From the NCBI RefSeq assembly GCF_000003815.2, contig NC_049983.1, positions 8,707,943 through 8,771,942 of the forward strand: 64,000 nt of DNA, given 5' to 3'. The notes beneath the pieces are model-generated. The model searched no databases, had not been told where the DNA came from, and was given only the letters and a program-made list of their open reading frames with translations. Position 1 is the stretch's first letter. Each line of letters opens with the position of its first letter. The DNA comes from Branchiostoma floridae. Lineage: Eukaryota; Chordata; Leptocardii; Amphioxiformes; Branchiostomatidae. A program made the position numbers and the translations under genes. Of this stretch, positions 63,332 through 64,000 are shown piece after piece.

Positions 63332-64000
63332 GACCCTTACCAACCCAGGATCACTCTATCCCTGTTTAATCTATAGTGGCGCGCACTGCATATATAGACC
63401 GAGAATTTTCACAGGCAAGTGTTACGATATAGTAGAAGGCATCTGAGCTTGCCGTGTTGTCGACTCACATTACAGCAAGACGTTACATCTCTTAAACATT
63501 TTGCTGAAGTTCATCTAAAATGTTGACGTCTATTTGCGGAGATTTTCGATGTTGTCACTGGTGTTGGTAGTCCTGTAAACTTGAAGTTCCCACGACCCCA
63601 GCTGAACCGATATTTCCCGCGACCTGTGTGACCGTCATGTGACACCTGTGACCTCTGACCTTTATACATTCCTGGGTATGTTCCATTGAGAGAGAGGGGT
63701 GTGCTAACTTGAAATTAAAGGGATGAACTGTAAAGTTTGATCTCCCAAATTCAAAGCTCATTGATTCTCCTAGTGTCTGTTACGGGAATTTTAAGTATTT
63801 GACGGTGGAAGAGAATTTATCAGAATATATGCAACGTACAGTCTCCATTTCGTGTTTACATCAAGGTTATATATTAAACCTCCTTGTTTACATGTATGCC
63901 TTAAACTTTGATTAATAAGTTGTCTAAGAAGTAGCCCTTTATCTTCTTATCTAAGATTTTTTTTCCTGTCCTTCTTGCATTTTAATGCACACACCCTACA
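63332..64000. other. Rab gene upstream region
   Basis: No coding features. Two motifs stand out: TCATGTGA at 63635-63642 (M-box type) and TGACCTCTGACCT at 63649-63661 (perfect DR1 nuclear-receptor repeat on the minus strand). Both lie about 300-330 bp upstream of the start codon. Confidence 0.5.

Overview
This is eukaryotic genomic sequence from an invertebrate deuterostome, most likely a cephalochordate (amphioxus, Branchiostoma). The reasons are: short-exon, vertebrate-like gene structures; proteins close to vertebrate SLC49A4, Rab GDI, muskelin, RPL18A and RAB29; a TRIM-NHL gene of the type expanded in amphioxus; and introns dense with small palindromic DNA transposons, tRNA-like SINEs and CR1-like LINE pieces. 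The species is inferred from gene content and style and was not tested by any search. Five N runs interrupt the assembly.

Layout. 1-3308: tandem 205-bp satellite, followed at 3541-3845 by a diverged relative in inverted orientation. 4080-5000: a dead CR1-like retrotransposon carrying one palindromic element in its endonuclease domain and a second at its end. 7002-8508 (+): a TRIM-NHL gene whose coiled-coil and NHL halves lie in different frames. 10335-17886 (-): SLC49A4 (DIRC2), 11 exons, 503 codons. 18020-18286 (+): an unrecognised small ORF divergent from it. 18850-19520: palindromes and a minisatellite. 20943-35446 (-): Rab GDP dissociation inhibitor, 12 exons plus a tandem duplicate of exon 4. 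35447-39893: intergenic, with several MITEs. 39894-54608 (-): muskelin (MKLN1), 21 exons seen and one probably lost in a gap. 54733-57309 (+): RPL18A, head to head with MKLN1 across 124 bp. 59357-63331 (-): a RAB29/32/38-family GTPase with six exons, a 16-nt microexon, a probable GC-AG intron and a nine-copy array of its last 3' splice site.

Themes. Three genes concern membrane trafficking or lysosome-related biology (SLC49A4, GDI, Rab); GDI would be expected to extract Rab proteins such as this one from membranes. Muskelin is a CTLH E3-ligase adaptor and RPL18A a ribosomal protein. The most unusual structures are the pair of alternative GDI exons 4a/4b, the amplified decoy splice acceptors in the Rab gene, a duplicated 3' splice site in SLC49A4, and MITE ends sitting 9-27 bp beyond four 5' splice sites. 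All exon boundaries were placed by hand from GT/AG (or GC) sites, reading-frame phase and remembered family conservation; no alignment program was run.
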